Shown piece by piece: positions 9,617 to 18,561 of a stretch of 54,750 bases of DNA. A model generated the notes under the pieces. The model did no database searches, was not told the origin of the DNA, and saw only the letters and a list, made by a program, of their open reading frames with translations. Each line of letters begins with the position of its first letter. The stretch's first letter is position 1. Position numbers and translations under genes: made by a program. The DNA is taken from the NCBI RefSeq assembly GCF_027531905.1, contig NZ_JAPZSU010000030.1:1-54750 (forward strand). Direction: 5' to 3'. The DNA is from Flavobacterium sp. (lineage in GTDB: Bacteria; Bacteroidota; Bacteroidia; Flavobacteriales; Flavobacteriaceae).

Positions 9617-9630
9617 AAACTAAAAGGTTA

Positions 9631-9666
9631 AGATTCCAAAAGTTTCGGCTTTTGGAATCTTTTTGT
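9631..9666 (+). terminator. Rho-independent terminator after gapA
   Basis: Perfect 12-bp stem agattccaaaag (9631-9642) / cttttggaatct (9649-9660), loop tttcgg, followed by ttttgt. Confidence 0.88.
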
Positions 9667-9709
9667 ATATACAGATAATGCACACGAGAAGTTTTATGCA
9701 TTTCTTGTG

Positions 9710-9717
9710 TACATTTG
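9710..9717 (+). promoter_or_regulatory. -7 promoter element of BadF-type kinase gene
   Basis: TACATTTG fits TAnnTTTG exactly, 31 bases before ATG 9749. The longer frame from 9707 would start just before this box and is rejected. Confidence 0.65.
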
Positions 9718-9748
9718 TATATTATATCAATTCCCAAAAAATAAGTAT

Positions 9749-10600
9749 ATGAAATTAATAGTAGACAGTGGTTCAACAAAAGCAGATTGGATTGCAATTG
9801 ATGAAAAAGGAAAGGTCCTATTTACAACCCAAACCCTTGGATTAAACCCTGAAATTTTAGAAGGTCATGAAATTATTGAACGTTTAAACGATCGTTTTGA
9901 TATTTTACAAAATAAAAAAACGGCAACCCATTTGTTTTTCTATGGGGCTGGCTGTGGGACTGCACGAATGAAAGTGGAATTAACACGTATTTTTCAGGAC
10001 TATTTCCCAAATGCAATTGTTTCTGTAGAAGAGGATACCTATGCAGCAGTGTACGCCACAACTCCAAAAGGAGAGGAAGCTATTGTAAGTATATTAGGTA
10101 CAGGTTCTAATTGTAGTTATTTTGATGGAAAAAATTTGCATCAAAAGGTACAATCTTTAGGATATATTATCATGGATGATTGTAGTGGAAATGTTTTTGG
10201 TAAAGAATTAATTAGAAAATACTATTTTAATAAAATGCCAAAACATATTGCTGTTGAATTTGAAAAAGAATATAATGTAGATCCAGATTTTATTAAAAGT
10301 AAATTATATAAAGAACCTAACCCTAATGCTTATTTAGCGACTTTTGCTAAATTTTTAATTAAACACAAAGAAGAAGAATTCTGTAAAAAAATTATTTATA
10401 AGGGAATGAAGTCTTTTGTTAAAAATTACATTAAACAATTCGACAATTATCAGGAAGTGCCAATCCATTTTATTGGTTCTATTGCTTTCTATTTGAAAGA
10501 AGAATTACAAGTAACCTTTGATAAATACGAAATGAAATTAGGAAATGTATTACGCAGACCAATTGACGGTTTAATAGCGTATCACGTTGCTAATAGTTAA
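9749..10600 (+). CDS. BadF/BcrA-family ATPase, probable N-acetylglucosamine kinase
   Basis: Sugar-kinase-fold protein of 283 residues. The phosphate-1 motif DSGSTKADW is at residues 5-13 and a second glycine-rich motif, SILGTGSNCSYFDG, lies near residue 115. Proteins of this type in Bacteroidota are usually called N-acetylglucosamine kinases. That fits the chitin locus 25-38 kb away, whose products would include GlcNAc needing phosphorylation (inference). It follows the gapA terminator and has its own -7 box. The substrate is not proven by sequence: related BadF proteins include 2-hydroxyacyl-CoA dehydratase activators, but the [4Fe-4S] cysteines of those activators are not apparent. Confidence 0.82.
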   Translation: MKLIVDSGSTKADWIAIDEKGKVLFTTQTLGLNPEILEGHEIIERLNDRFDILQNKKTATHLFFYGAGCGTARMKVELTRIFQDYFPNAIVSVEEDTYAAVYATTPKGEEAIVSILGTGSNCSYFDGKNLHQKVQSLGYIIMDDCSGNVFGKELIRKYYFNKMPKHIAVEFEKEYNVDPDFIKSKLYKEPNPNAYLATFAKFLIKHKEEEFCKKIIYKGMKSFVKNYIKQFDNYQEVPIHFIGSIAFYLKEELQVTFDKYEMKLGNVLRRPIDGLIAYHVANS

Positions 10601-10885
10601 TTCAATTGAAAATTTAGTTTTACAAAACTAATATTTGCAAAAGGAGTTCCAGAAAAGTAAACCGAAGAAAAAATACATTTTCAGCAATATGAAAATGTTT
10701 ATTGGAGTTGAAAATGATGAAGGATTTGCCAGAAGAGTAGGTGAAGGGAAAGCGAATAAAAATTTTTATTTTTAAATCTGTTTTCCATTCCCCTACACGA
10801 GGCGCGATTAAATGGCTAATCTGAGTTTACGAAAAAATAATAGTTAAGTCTTTTTACTTTGACCATTTGTGACTAAAACTAATCG

Positions 10886-11266
10886 TTATAGCACTGCAAT
10901 CATCGCTATTTCTACATTTACATTTTTTGGCAAACATGCCACTTGAACCGTTTCACGAGCTGGAGCGGTTTTTTCGTTAAAATACGAGCCGTAAACCTCA
11001 TTTATAGCCGAAAAGTCATTCATGTTCATGATAAAAATACTTGTTTTTACAACATTTTCAAAAGTCATATTAGCGGCTTCTAAAACTGCTTTCATATTTT
11101 GCATCACTTGCTCGGTTTCTGCCTGAATAGAGTCGGTTACTAGTTCACCAGTTGCTGGATTAATGGCTATTTGTCCAGAGGTATACAGGGTGTCTCCTTT
11201 TAAAACGGCTTGACTGTAAGGGCCAATTGGAGAAGGAGCTTTGTCTGTAAAAATAATTTTTTTCAT
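10886..11266 (-). CDS. ridA: RidA/YjgF-family enamine/imine deaminase
   Basis: Small cytosolic protein of 126 residues, the standard RidA length. Motifs: APSPIGPYSQAV near the N terminus, LYTSGQIAINPATGE, and ARETVQVACLPKNVNVEIA near the C terminus, including the conserved arginine that binds the substrate carboxylate. RidA hydrolyses reactive 2-aminoacrylate-type enamines. It lies 105 bases downstream of lptD on the same strand without an obvious terminator in between, so read-through from lptD is possible. The gap also contains the small palindrome gtttgtaacaaac (about 11328-11340). Confidence 0.94.
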   Translation of the reverse strand: MKKIIFTDKAPSPIGPYSQAVLKGDTLYTSGQIAINPATGELVTDSIQAETEQVMQNMKAVLEAANMTFENVVKTSIFIMNMNDFSAINEVYGSYFNEKTAPARETVQVACLPKNVNVEIAMIAVL

Positions 11267-11371
11267 AAAGGTAAAAGTTGTTTATTAGCTGTTATATATG
11301 ATATCGCCTTTTATCTGTCGGTGTTTGTTTGTAACAAACTTGTTGTAAATGTCGATTTCATAAAAACATAT

Positions 11372-14062
11372 TTATTTTATTGTTCTGTCGTTTACTCGTT
11401 GTTTATTCCACTTGATATCGCTTAGTACACCTGATTTTATTCCGATGAAGAAATTCCAATTTGAATAATCACCAAAAGGCGTCCAGTTAAAATCCATTCT
11501 CCAGCTTAATAAATCTCTTTCAAAACGTATTTGTGTAAAAGTCACTCCTTTTTGTACAAAATCATAACCAGTTGAGATACCAGCTTTCCATTTAGGAGTT
11601 AAATCTGCGTTCGCAGAAATCATAATGGAGTTATTGATGATTTTCTTTTCACGATTGTTGTTTCCGTAGGTTAGGGAGTAAGCAAAAGTCATGTCCCATG
11701 GTAATTTTGATTTGAAAAATGTTGTAATTGCATCCTCATCTTTGGAATCATCGGTATCATCAAATTGACTCTTTTGATTTAAAAGATCCCTACTTTTTCC
11801 AAACAAATCATCTTCTCTTCCTCCGTTTCTTGTTACTTGGTCATCATTTTTTTTCTTGTCATCAAAATCACTACTCGCAATAGAATAATTAATAGTCATA
11901 TTGGCGCTAGTCATTCTGAATAAACTTCCTCCATTGTTTATATTGTATATGTTAATTCGATTTCCAGAATTGTCAATGGCATAAGGATCTAAGGTTGCGC
12001 CAAAATTAAGGTTCATTTTATTTTTAAACAATTGCGTTCCTCCACTCACACGAACCGGTGACCAAGCCAAAGTTGTTTTTCCATCAGCATTAAGATCGTA
12101 GCTGGTAGAAAAATTCAAGTTGTTTAACAGCATGATTTTTTTGGGTTCTACTTTCGTAGTATCGCTATCCGTTACTTTTGCTTCAAAAGTATTGCTTAAA
12201 TCAAATCCAATATTGTTAGAATTTGCAATACTAGGTACTCCGTAAATTCCACCTTCAAAACGAGTGTAAGATTTCATTTTGCCACTGGCATCTTCTGCGT
12301 AGGTGTCATAATACTTTTGGAAACTGGGAGTGTAGCCATACGAAATTGAGGGACGCATGACGTGTCGGATGGATTTTATTTTTTTGTCATTCCCAAAATT
12401 AAATGTACCATAAATCGTGGTTCCAATGCTACTAGACAAAGAATAAGTTCTAAAGGCGTCAAATCCATTTATGGTCTCTTGAACTACTTTACTCTGATTA
12501 GTGTCATAGTATTTTCTAATCGTTTTTAAGTACCATACTTCATTGTAATTGGCCGATGCAGACGCACTAAAATACTTGAATATTTTAAAGTTGGTACTAA
12601 TAGGAATACTGTGCTGCATCCCTACTTGTGCATTTTTGAACATTTCAGGTTTAAAGAATAAAGAGTCTGTGGTTACAAAACTATTTCTTCCGTTTAAATT
12701 GTATTGTAAATTGATATTTTTGATAAAACCTTTCTTAATGCCGTCCCCTTTTGCAAATGGAAAGACTCTATCTACACTTAATTGAAGAGTAGGTAAGGTC
12801 ATATCGATTTGGCTTGTTTGTGTGTTTTGCGAATGTGTAGCCGATAGCGACATTCGAACTTGTGGGATAGAATTGAATGTTTTGGAATAAGAAACAGATG
12901 AACTTAAGGTGTTATTAAGATTTGAACCAAAATTAGCAGAATTGATAGATTGTTGGAAGTATTTACTACTACCTAAATTTACTGAGGCTGAAAAACTAGA
13001 ATTAGGGTTAGATTTTGAATCTTTGGAATGTGACCATTGAATGTTATAAATCGTTTGTTTTGAATAATCTGGATAACCTCTTTCGCTATTAATTAGATTT
13101 TCGAATCTGAAGTTGAAATTTCCTCTATAGTTATATCGTTTAGCATAACTAGATTCTACACGCATGCCATAGCTTCCATTGGTGTAGTAGTCACCAAGAA
13201 CCGTTAAATCATAATGATCGGTTAAAGCAAAATAATATCCGAAATTTTGCAATGAAAAACCGCGAGTATTAGAGTCGTTGTAATTAGGTAAAATAATCCC
13301 TGAAACACTGGTTTCTTTGCTCATAGGAAAATAAGCAAAAGGGAGTGCAATGGGTGTGGGAACATCGGCAATGACCATATTGGTTAATCCAGTGATTACT
13401 TTTTTGCCAGGAATAAATTTTACTTTATTCGTTTGAAAATAATACTCAGGATTATCGACATCTTTTGAAGTAGTAAATCGTGCTCCTTTTAGGAAATATA
13501 CGGAATCATTTTCTTTTTTGGTAACAGCAGCTTTGATTTTAAATTCTCCTTGATCAGACCTTGAGTTCCAAATTAAGGCTTTTTTTGTTTTAAAATTAAA
13601 TCGTATAGAATCAGGTTCTACAACATTAGATCCTTGTTTAAAGTTAGGATATTGTGTGTATTTACCAGTAGAATCTTTGATTCGTCCTGCATACACTTCA
13701 TTTTTGTCATAATCCATTACTATGATTCCCGACTTTAGTTCAATGTCTTGATAATACAATTCTGCCTTATCATAAAGCGTAATCAGTTTCTTTTTTTGGT
13801 CTATTTTAGTGTAGTCTTGTGATTTGTATCTGACTTTACCTTCAAGAAAAGCTTTCTTTACATTTACCGTATCCGTTTTAATTGAATCTTTAGTAATTTC
13901 GGGGGTAATTATGTTTTTTGTCTTATCTTCTTTTGCTTTTGTAGTTTCCTTTTTGGAAGGAATTGCAGTGTTTTTTTTCTTTATATCTTGTGAATAAGCA
14001 CTAGTAGTTCCTAGTGTAAGAAAAAATGATAGTAAAACGATATTAAATAAGTTTGTACGCAA
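11372..14062 (-). CDS. lptD: LptD-like outer-membrane LPS assembly protein
   Basis: A protein of 896 residues with a cleavable signal peptide (hydrophobic residues 8-22, then SAYSQ). A lysine/threonine-rich linker follows, then an OstA/LptA-like jellyroll domain (about 70-230, including the GKVRYKSQDY and YDKAELYYQDIEL stretches). The long C-terminal beta barrel ends near GIKSGVLSDIKWNKQR. It is the Bacteroidota form of LptD, which with an LptE-type partner places LPS in the outer membrane. The start is TTG at 14062: no ATG exists in frame near the signal peptide. It is divergent from the amidase operon, another envelope gene, across a 132-base gap. Confidence 0.85.
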   Translation of the reverse strand: MRTNLFNIVLLSFFLTLGTTSAYSQDIKKKNTAIPSKKETTKAKEDKTKNIITPEITKDSIKTDTVNVKKAFLEGKVRYKSQDYTKIDQKKKLITLYDKAELYYQDIELKSGIIVMDYDKNEVYAGRIKDSTGKYTQYPNFKQGSNVVEPDSIRFNFKTKKALIWNSRSDQGEFKIKAAVTKKENDSVYFLKGARFTTSKDVDNPEYYFQTNKVKFIPGKKVITGLTNMVIADVPTPIALPFAYFPMSKETSVSGIILPNYNDSNTRGFSLQNFGYYFALTDHYDLTVLGDYYTNGSYGMRVESSYAKRYNYRGNFNFRFENLINSERGYPDYSKQTIYNIQWSHSKDSKSNPNSSFSASVNLGSSKYFQQSINSANFGSNLNNTLSSSVSYSKTFNSIPQVRMSLSATHSQNTQTSQIDMTLPTLQLSVDRVFPFAKGDGIKKGFIKNINLQYNLNGRNSFVTTDSLFFKPEMFKNAQVGMQHSIPISTNFKIFKYFSASASANYNEVWYLKTIRKYYDTNQSKVVQETINGFDAFRTYSLSSSIGTTIYGTFNFGNDKKIKSIRHVMRPSISYGYTPSFQKYYDTYAEDASGKMKSYTRFEGGIYGVPSIANSNNIGFDLSNTFEAKVTDSDTTKVEPKKIMLLNNLNFSTSYDLNADGKTTLAWSPVRVSGGTQLFKNKMNLNFGATLDPYAIDNSGNRINIYNINNGGSLFRMTSANMTINYSIASSDFDDKKKNDDQVTRNGGREDDLFGKSRDLLNQKSQFDDTDDSKDEDAITTFFKSKLPWDMTFAYSLTYGNNNREKKIINNSIMISANADLTPKWKAGISTGYDFVQKGVTFTQIRFERDLLSWRMDFNWTPFGDYSNWNFFIGIKSGVLSDIKWNKQRVNDRTIK

Positions 14063-14074
14063 AGGTTTTAATGC

Positions 14075-14082
14075 TATTTTTG
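14075..14082 (+). promoter_or_regulatory. Candidate -7 promoter element of the amidase operon
   Basis: TATTTTTG on the plus strand fits TAnnTTTG. It implies a 5' leader of about 105 bases before ATG 14195. It sits only 13 bases from the divergent lptD start. Confidence 0.4.
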
Positions 14083-14194
14083 TAAAAATGATGGCTTGCT
14101 TTTTGAAGCACCAAACTTACATATATTTTTTTGCAAAAATAATCAATTAACATAATTATAGCTGACGCACCCTAATAAAATTAACTTTTAATTT

Positions 14195-15340
14195 ATGGAT
14201 ACAAAGATTTGTCTAAAAGTAATGTTTGTTATTACTTTCTTCTTTTCCTCTTTTTTTTCTTATAGTCAATCCGAAGTCTTTAGAGTAGCTTTAGATGCAG
14301 GACATGGAGGTCATGATGCGGGAGCAAAATATAGCGGACGAGTTGAAAAAGATGTTGCTTTGGCGGTAGTTTTAAAAGTGGGTAAAATTCTTGAAGAATC
14401 TAAGAAAGCAGAAGTAGTCTATACTCGAAAAACTGATGTTTTTATTGAGTTAAATGAACGAGCTAACATTGCTAACAGAGCTAGAGCGTCAATTTTTGTG
14501 TCTATTCATTGTAATGCCAATAAAAATTTAGCTGCTGATGGCACGGAAACCTATGTTATGGGTATGACCAAAATCGCTTCGAATTTAGAAGCAGCAAAGA
14601 AAGAAAACTCTGTTATTACTTTAGAAAAAGATTATAAACAAAAATATGAAGGATTTGATCCTAACTCTCCTGAAACCATGATTGGTATGACTTTGATGCA
14701 AGAGGAGTATTTAGACAATAGTATTTCATTAGCATCTAAAGTTGAAAATGAGTTTCAAAATCTAGGTAAGAAAATACGCGGTGGAGGTGTGAAACAGGCG
14801 CCATATCTTGTCTTGCATCGTGCATATATGCCAAGAGTTTTGATAGAAATGGGATTTATTTCTAACCCAGAAGAAGGAGCTGTTTTGGTGTCTGAGCAAG
14901 GTCAAAATGATTTGGCTCAAGCAATTGCTAAAGCGATAATTAAATATAAAAATGAATTTTTTGAAAGTGAAGGTTTTGAAAACTTTCCAACGCCAAAAGT
15001 GGATGCCACAGAAAAAAAGGAGATAATAAAACCGAAAGATACTTCCGATTTTCAAGAAGCTGCTAAAGTTTCAACAACACCAATCACCGGAACAATCTTT
15101 AAAGTTCAACTATCAGCTAGTTATATTCAATTAGAGTTGCAACCAAAGAATTTTAAAGGGTTAAATTTTATTTCAATGGAGCGCGATAATAATTTGTATA
15201 AGTATTTTTATGGAGAAACTACTGATTTTAATGTAGCTAAAGAGAATTTAAAAGCGGCTAAGGCTAAAGGCTATGATTCTGCTTTTTTGATAGCTTATAA
15301 AAATGGAAAGAAAATTAGTATTCAAGAAGCCATTAAATAA
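14195..15340 (+). CDS. N-acetylmuramoyl-L-alanine amidase (Amidase_3), SPOR-like tail
   Basis: Exported peptidoglycan hydrolase of 381 residues. A signal peptide is visible (VMFVITFFFSSFFSYSQ). The zinc amidase_3 domain covers about residues 28-255, with VALDAGHGGHDAGA (first zinc histidine), the ERANIANRARASIFVSIHCN segment (second histidine), and VLIEMGFISN with the catalytic glutamate. It cleaves the stem peptide from muramic acid. The last 80 residues (from FKVQLSASY) resemble a SPOR-like peptidoglycan-binding fold. First gene of a plus-strand run that continues with an MCE protein, which also appears to have its own promoter. Confidence 0.92.
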   Translation: MDTKICLKVMFVITFFFSSFFSYSQSEVFRVALDAGHGGHDAGAKYSGRVEKDVALAVVLKVGKILEESKKAEVVYTRKTDVFIELNERANIANRARASIFVSIHCNANKNLAADGTETYVMGMTKIASNLEAAKKENSVITLEKDYKQKYEGFDPNSPETMIGMTLMQEEYLDNSISLASKVENEFQNLGKKIRGGGVKQAPYLVLHRAYMPRVLIEMGFISNPEEGAVLVSEQGQNDLAQAIAKAIIKYKNEFFESEGFENFPTPKVDATEKKEIIKPKDTSDFQEAAKVSTTPITGTIFKVQLSASYIQLELQPKNFKGLNFISMERDNNLYKYFYGETTDFNVAKENLKAAKAKGYDSAFLIAYKNGKKISIQEAIK

Positions 15341-15364
15341 TTCATTGAAGTTAATTTTTTATAT

Positions 15365-15372
15365 TATTTTTG
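15365..15372 (+). promoter_or_regulatory. -7 promoter element of the MCE-protein gene
   Basis: TATTTTTG, exact match to TAnnTTTG, 16 bases before the TTG start at 15389. Suggests an internal promoter in the amidase-MCE-FeS operon. Confidence 0.6.
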
Positions 15373-15388
15373 CGCAAAATCTTATATT

Positions 15389-16354
15389 TTGAAACTAACA
15401 AGAGAAATCAAAACGGCTATTATAGTAATTACTGCTATTTTATTATTTATTTGGGGATATAGTTTTTTAAAAGGACGCGATCTTTTTACAAATTACAAAA
15501 CCTATTATGTGGAGTATGATAATGTAGAAGGTATAACACCTTCTTCTGTTGTGACTTTGAATGGTTTAATAATAGGTAAAGCAACCGCAATCACTATTAA
15601 TAATACTACCGGCAAACTTCGAGTAGAGTTACAACTAAAAACAGATTTTCCTATTTCAAAATCTAGTACAGCTGTTATTTATGAACCTGGATTGATTGGT
15701 GGGAAACAAATAGCCATTCATCCTAATCTTAATGATAAATCCATAATCGAAGACGGAGCAACTTTAAAAGGAGGTGTTGAGTTGGGTATGGCAGCAAGCA
15801 TGGGCGAAAAACTTGGTCCGGTGCAGCAAAAAATTGAAAAATTGCTGGTAAGTGCTGATCAAATGATTACTGGAATCAACACTGTTTTAGATCAAAAAGG
15901 ACAAGCTGATTTGAAAAATAGTTTGGCTGAATTGAGCAAAACAATGGAACAATTTCATAAAGCTTCAGTTAGTGTTAATGGAATTTTAGATACGAATAAG
16001 GCTAAAATTAATGGCATAGTAACTAATTTTAATAAAGTTTCTGGTGATTTTTCTAAAATTTCAGATTCTTTACAAAAAGCTGATTTAGGAAAAACAGTAA
16101 AAGAATTGAATAGAACTTTGGCTAATGTAGACAAGTTAATGAGTAATTTGCAATCAGGAAAAGGAACTATGGGTAAATTACTTAATGATGAAGCACTATA
16201 TGCTAATTTATCAAAAACATCAAAAGAGTTGGAATTGTTACTTCAAGATGTTCGCTTGAACCCTACTAGATATGTTAATGTTTCTGTCTTTGGAAAGAAA
16301 AACAAACCTTATGTAGCTCCTGCTGCTGATTCAATAGTAAAAGCTAATAACTAA
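15389..16354 (+). CDS. MlaD/MCE-family lipid-binding protein
   Basis: A protein of 321 residues with one N-terminal membrane anchor (about 8-27) and an MCE domain at about 35-115 (YYVEYDNVEGITPSSVV, NGLIIGKATAI, YEPGLIGGKQIAI). A long helical region follows, of the kind that builds periplasmic tunnels for lipids. MCE proteins work with an MlaE permease and MlaF ATPase. Neither gene lies next to it here, so its partners must be elsewhere (inference). The start is TTG at 15389; no ATG is available before the anchor. It is followed by the Fe-S gene after only four bases. Confidence 0.9.
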   Translation: MKLTREIKTAIIVITAILLFIWGYSFLKGRDLFTNYKTYYVEYDNVEGITPSSVVTLNGLIIGKATAITINNTTGKLRVELQLKTDFPISKSSTAVIYEPGLIGGKQIAIHPNLNDKSIIEDGATLKGGVELGMAASMGEKLGPVQQKIEKLLVSADQMITGINTVLDQKGQADLKNSLAELSKTMEQFHKASVSVNGILDTNKAKINGIVTNFNKVSGDFSKISDSLQKADLGKTVKELNRTLANVDKLMSNLQSGKGTMGKLLNDEALYANLSKTSKELELLLQDVRLNPTRYVNVSVFGKKNKPYVAPAADSIVKANN

Positions 16355-16358
16355 TTAT

Positions 16359-17690
16359 ATGAATTTTTTAGACAATGTATTGTTCGCCATCGTTTTGGCA
16401 ATTGGTTTTGGATATTTCTTTATGAATGTCAAAAAAATCATTCGAAACATTAAGTTAGGTACCGCAGTTGACCGAAGAGATAATCCTAAAGAGCGATGGA
16501 AAAATATGGCAATGATTGCTTTAGGACAATCAAAAATGGTAAAAAGACCAGTTGCTGGAATTTTACATATTGTTGTTTACCTTGGATTCATAATCATTAA
16601 TATTGAATTATTAGAAATCATAATTGATGGGCTTTTTGGTACGCATCGTGTTTTTGCTTTTTTGGGAGGAACTTACGATTTCCTTATTGGTTCTTTCGAA
16701 ATTTTAGCTGTTTTAGTATTGCTGGCTGTTTTTACTTTTTGGACCAGAAGAAATATTATTCGTTTAAAACGTTTTATAAGTTCAGACTTAAATGGATATC
16801 CTAAGAATGACGCGAATTATATTTTATATTTCGAAGTAGTTTTGATGTCTTTGTTTTTGTTAATGAATGCATCTGATTTGCATTTACAACAAGTACCGGG
16901 AGGCTTTTCTCATTTCATCAAAGCAGGATCTTTTCCTATAAGTCAATTTATAGAGCCTATTTTTAATGGAATGTCTAATGAATTGGTGATGCTTTTATCA
17001 GAAGCTTTTTGGTGGTTGCATATTGTTGGTATTTTGATTTTTATGAATTATTTATATTTTTCAAAACACTTACATATTCTTTTAGCTTTCCCAAATACTT
17101 ATTTTGCCAACTTAAAACCTCAAGGTCAATTTGATAATTTATCTTCGGTTACAAATGAAGTGAAGTTAATGATGGATCCAAACGCAGATCCTTTTGCAGC
17201 TCCTGCAGATGCTAATACTGCTCCAAGTAAGTTTGGCGCCAGTGATGTAATGGATTTGAATTGGGTACAGTTAATGAATGCATATACTTGTACAGAATGT
17301 GGACGTTGTACTTCTTCATGTCCAGCAAATCAAACCGGTAAGAAATTGTCTCCTCGTAAAATTATGATGGATACTAGAGATCGTTTAGAGGAAGTTGGAA
17401 GGAATATTGACAAAAACAAAGGTGTTTTTGTGCCAGATTCAGTTTCGCTTTTGAATAATTATATTACCGCCGAAGAACTATGGGCATGTACTTCATGTAA
17501 TGCTTGTGTAGAAGAATGTCCAGTAAATATTAGTCCATTATCAATCATTTTAGATATGCGTCGTTATTTAGTGATGGAGCAAAGTGCTGCACCAATGCCT
17601 TTGAACGCAATGATGACGAATATAGAAAACAACGGAGCGCCTTGGCAATACAATCAACAAGACCGTTTAAACTGGAAAAACGAAATATAA
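16359..17690 (+). CDS. Membrane (Fe-S) protein, NarI-like helices plus two 4Fe-4S clusters
   Basis: A protein of 443 residues. The first 240 contain about five membrane helices of the cytochrome b/NarI-like type. The cytosolic C-terminal part carries two ferredoxin-type cluster motifs: CTECGRCTSSCP (C311, C314, C317, C321) and CTSCNACVEECP (C377, C380, C383, C387). This layout matches membrane subunits of heterodisulfide-reductase-like (HdrE plus HdrC/D-like) redox complexes. It is four bases after the MCE gene and 60 bases before a CCG-domain protein that would supply the HdrB/D-like part. Electron donor and acceptor are unknown; transfer to or from quinone is inferred. Confidence 0.88.
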   Translation: MNFLDNVLFAIVLAIGFGYFFMNVKKIIRNIKLGTAVDRRDNPKERWKNMAMIALGQSKMVKRPVAGILHIVVYLGFIIINIELLEIIIDGLFGTHRVFAFLGGTYDFLIGSFEILAVLVLLAVFTFWTRRNIIRLKRFISSDLNGYPKNDANYILYFEVVLMSLFLLMNASDLHLQQVPGGFSHFIKAGSFPISQFIEPIFNGMSNELVMLLSEAFWWLHIVGILIFMNYLYFSKHLHILLAFPNTYFANLKPQGQFDNLSSVTNEVKLMMDPNADPFAAPADANTAPSKFGASDVMDLNWVQLMNAYTCTECGRCTSSCPANQTGKKLSPRKIMMDTRDRLEEVGRNIDKNKGVFVPDSVSLLNNYITAEELWACTSCNACVEECPVNISPLSIILDMRRYLVMEQSAAPMPLNAMMTNIENNGAPWQYNQQDRLNWKNEI

Positions 17691-17750
17691 TAAAAGTTTA
17701 AATTTTTAATCGGTTAGTTACTTAACCCATTAACTAATAACCAAGATACA

Positions 17751-18542
17751 ATGTCAGAAAATTTAGTAGTGCCTACAATGGCCGAAATGTTAGCACAAGG
17801 CAAACAACCAGAAGTATTGTTTTGGGTAGGTTGTGCAGGAAGTTTTGACGATAGAGCCAAGAAAATAACTAAAGCATTTGTTAGAATTTTAAATCGATCT
17901 AACGTTTCTTTTGCTGTTTTGGGTACAGAGGAAAGTTGTACTGGAGATCCAGCAAAAAGAGCGGGAAATGAATTTTTGTTTCAAATGCAAGCGATGATGA
18001 ATATTGAGGTTTTAAATGCTTACGAGGCTAAAAAAATTGTAACTGCTTGTCCTCATTGTTTTAATACATTGAAAAATGAATATCCTGAATTGGGCGGTCA
18101 CTACGAAGTAGTACATCATACCGAATTTTTAAAATCCTTGCTTGACGATGGTCGTTTGACTATTGAAGGAGGACAATTCAGAGGAAAAAAAATTACTTTT
18201 CACGATCCTTGCTATTTGGGAAGAGCCAACAATATTTATGAAGCACCAAGAGATTTAATCCAAAAATTAGATGCTGAGTTAGTTGAAATGAAGCGTTCAA
18301 AAGCCAATGGATTATGTTGTGGTGCTGGTGGAGCTCAAATGTTTAAAGATGCTGAGCCTGGTAATAAAGAAGTGAATATCGAAAGAACAGAAGATGCTTT
18401 AGAGGTACAACCTAGTATTATTGCTGCTGGCTGTCCTTTCTGTAATACGATGCTTACTGATGGTATAAAAAATAAAGAAAAAGAAGCTGATGTAAAAGTT
18501 TTAGACATTGCGGAACTTATTGCTAATGCTCAAGATTTATAA
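17751..18542 (+). CDS. CCG-domain (Fe-S) protein, HdrB/LutA-like
   Basis: Soluble protein of 263 residues with two cysteine-rich CCG domains. Visible motifs are CAGSFD, CPHCFNTLKNEY, HDPCYLGRAN, CCGAGGAQMF and CPFCNTMLTDG. In HdrB-type proteins such cysteines bind non-cubane 4Fe-4S clusters that act on disulfides. Related LutA/GlpC-type proteins take part in lactate or glycerol-3-phosphate oxidation, but no such dehydrogenase is next to this gene. It is very likely the catalytic partner of the upstream membrane Fe-S protein. The real reaction is unknown. Confidence 0.88.
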   Translation: MSENLVVPTMAEMLAQGKQPEVLFWVGCAGSFDDRAKKITKAFVRILNRSNVSFAVLGTEESCTGDPAKRAGNEFLFQMQAMMNIEVLNAYEAKKIVTACPHCFNTLKNEYPELGGHYEVVHHTEFLKSLLDDGRLTIEGGQFRGKKITFHDPCYLGRANNIYEAPRDLIQKLDAELVEMKRSKANGLCCGAGGAQMFKDAEPGNKEVNIERTEDALEVQPSIIAAGCPFCNTMLTDGIKNKEKEADVKVLDIAELIANAQDL

Positions 18543-18561
18543 AAGAATTTAATTCAAAACT

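Noticed and set aside
10689..10775. 28-codon open frame starting MKMFIGVENDEG between the BadF-type kinase and ridA
   Set aside because: Too short to support, no ribosome-site or neighbour evidence, and no family recognised; could be a gene remnant but nothing shows it.
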